Below, piece by piece: positions 63,739 to 64,000 of a stretch of DNA of 64,000 nucleotides. The notes beneath the pieces are model-generated. The model was not told where the DNA came from, ran no database searches, and saw only the letters and a list, made by a program, of their open reading frames with translations. The position numbers were made by a program, and so were the translations under genes. Every line of letters starts with the position of its first letter. Position 1 is the stretch's first letter. The stretch comes from Paralichthys olivaceus (taxonomy: Eukaryota; Chordata; Actinopteri; Pleuronectiformes; Paralichthyidae). The stretch lies in the NCBI RefSeq assembly GCF_024713975.1, contig NC_091096.1, forward strand, positions 18,567,458-18,631,457, written 5' to 3'.

Positions 63739-64000
63739 TCATCTTTTCCCCCAGCCTCATTTGGACCATTAGGGCCAAGACAGGAGAAGCCTCGTCCGTC
63801 TGCACACACCCCACTTCTTCTCTTTTATTTTCTGTCATTTATTCACTGACGCCTTCCCTCCTCCATTCCTTCATCTCGCTGGCTGCACATGCGGACGACC
63901 CATCGGGACTAGTTGTTGATGGAGGGGTTAACAGTGCAGTGTGATGGTGTTTAAAGGGTTCAAACTCTATATGGTGGTCTGTCCGTCTGACTGAGCGACT

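Larger units (their letters stand above)
57640..64000. other. intergenic sequence, right end of window
   Basis: No exon chain is supported in this 6.4-kb stretch. It contains a GGGA-rich minisatellite-like block (59793-59852), CA runs at 61518-61558 and 63698-63734, and the dispersed repeats listed separately. A promoter for the next gene could lie near the right edge, but nothing specific shows it. Confidence 0.45.

Overview
This is vertebrate nuclear DNA, almost certainly from a ray-finned (teleost) fish. It has spliced genes with GT-AG introns, TATA promoters, many long (CA)n/(GT)n microsatellites, and dispersed repeats of the kind common in percomorph fish genomes. There are no prokaryotic operons, CRISPR arrays or viral genomes.

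Layout, left to right. (1) 1-5068, minus: an aldh1a-family retinal dehydrogenase, closest to ALDH1A1, missing only its last roughly 50 codons beyond the window edge. It has an unusually long N-terminus coded by two extra 5' exons and a duplicated TATA promoter. (2) 5.2-10.1 kb: intergenic, with a MITE, a possible 3-exon micro-gene on the minus strand (8220-9173), a perfect 21-bp hairpin and a CTCF-like site. (3) 10655-15001, plus: a complete 7-exon CYP1-family P450, best called CYP1D1 (532 aa). (4) 15.0-18.4 kb: intergenic with repeats. (5) 18460-27438, minus: a C-terminal-motor kinesin-14 of the KCBP/kinesin-C type, about 924 aa in 23 coding exons if one 11-nt microexon is accepted. (6) 28.3-30.5 kb: intergenic. 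(7) 31282-35592, plus: annexin A1, 11 coding exons, 337 aa, with a TATA box and a poly(A) signal. (8) 36.0-37.9 kb: one dispersed repeat nested inside another. (9) 38085-55765, plus: mfsd3, a 12-TM major facilitator protein of 421 aa in five exons with very long introns. (10) 55.8-64 kb: intergenic sequence with repeats and no gene that I can support.

The aldh1a1, CYP1D1 and anxa1 neighbourhood corresponds to the ALDH1A1-ANXA1 region of human 9q21, where, as I recall, CYP1D1 survives only as a pseudogene. The genes are independent single-gene units, not a pathway cluster. ALDH1A1 (retinaldehyde oxidation) and CYP1D1 (monooxygenase) are both xenobiotic/retinoid-type enzymes, but nothing here shows co-regulation.

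I found no convincing undescribed biological system. The most interesting points are the retained aldh1a1-like gene with a Gln/His/Asn-rich leader, the animal KCBP-type kinesin with a putative 11-nt microexon and two readable frames in one coiled-coil exon, two splice donors embedded in (GT)n microsatellites, the perfect 21-bp hairpin, and the possible 52-codon micro-gene.
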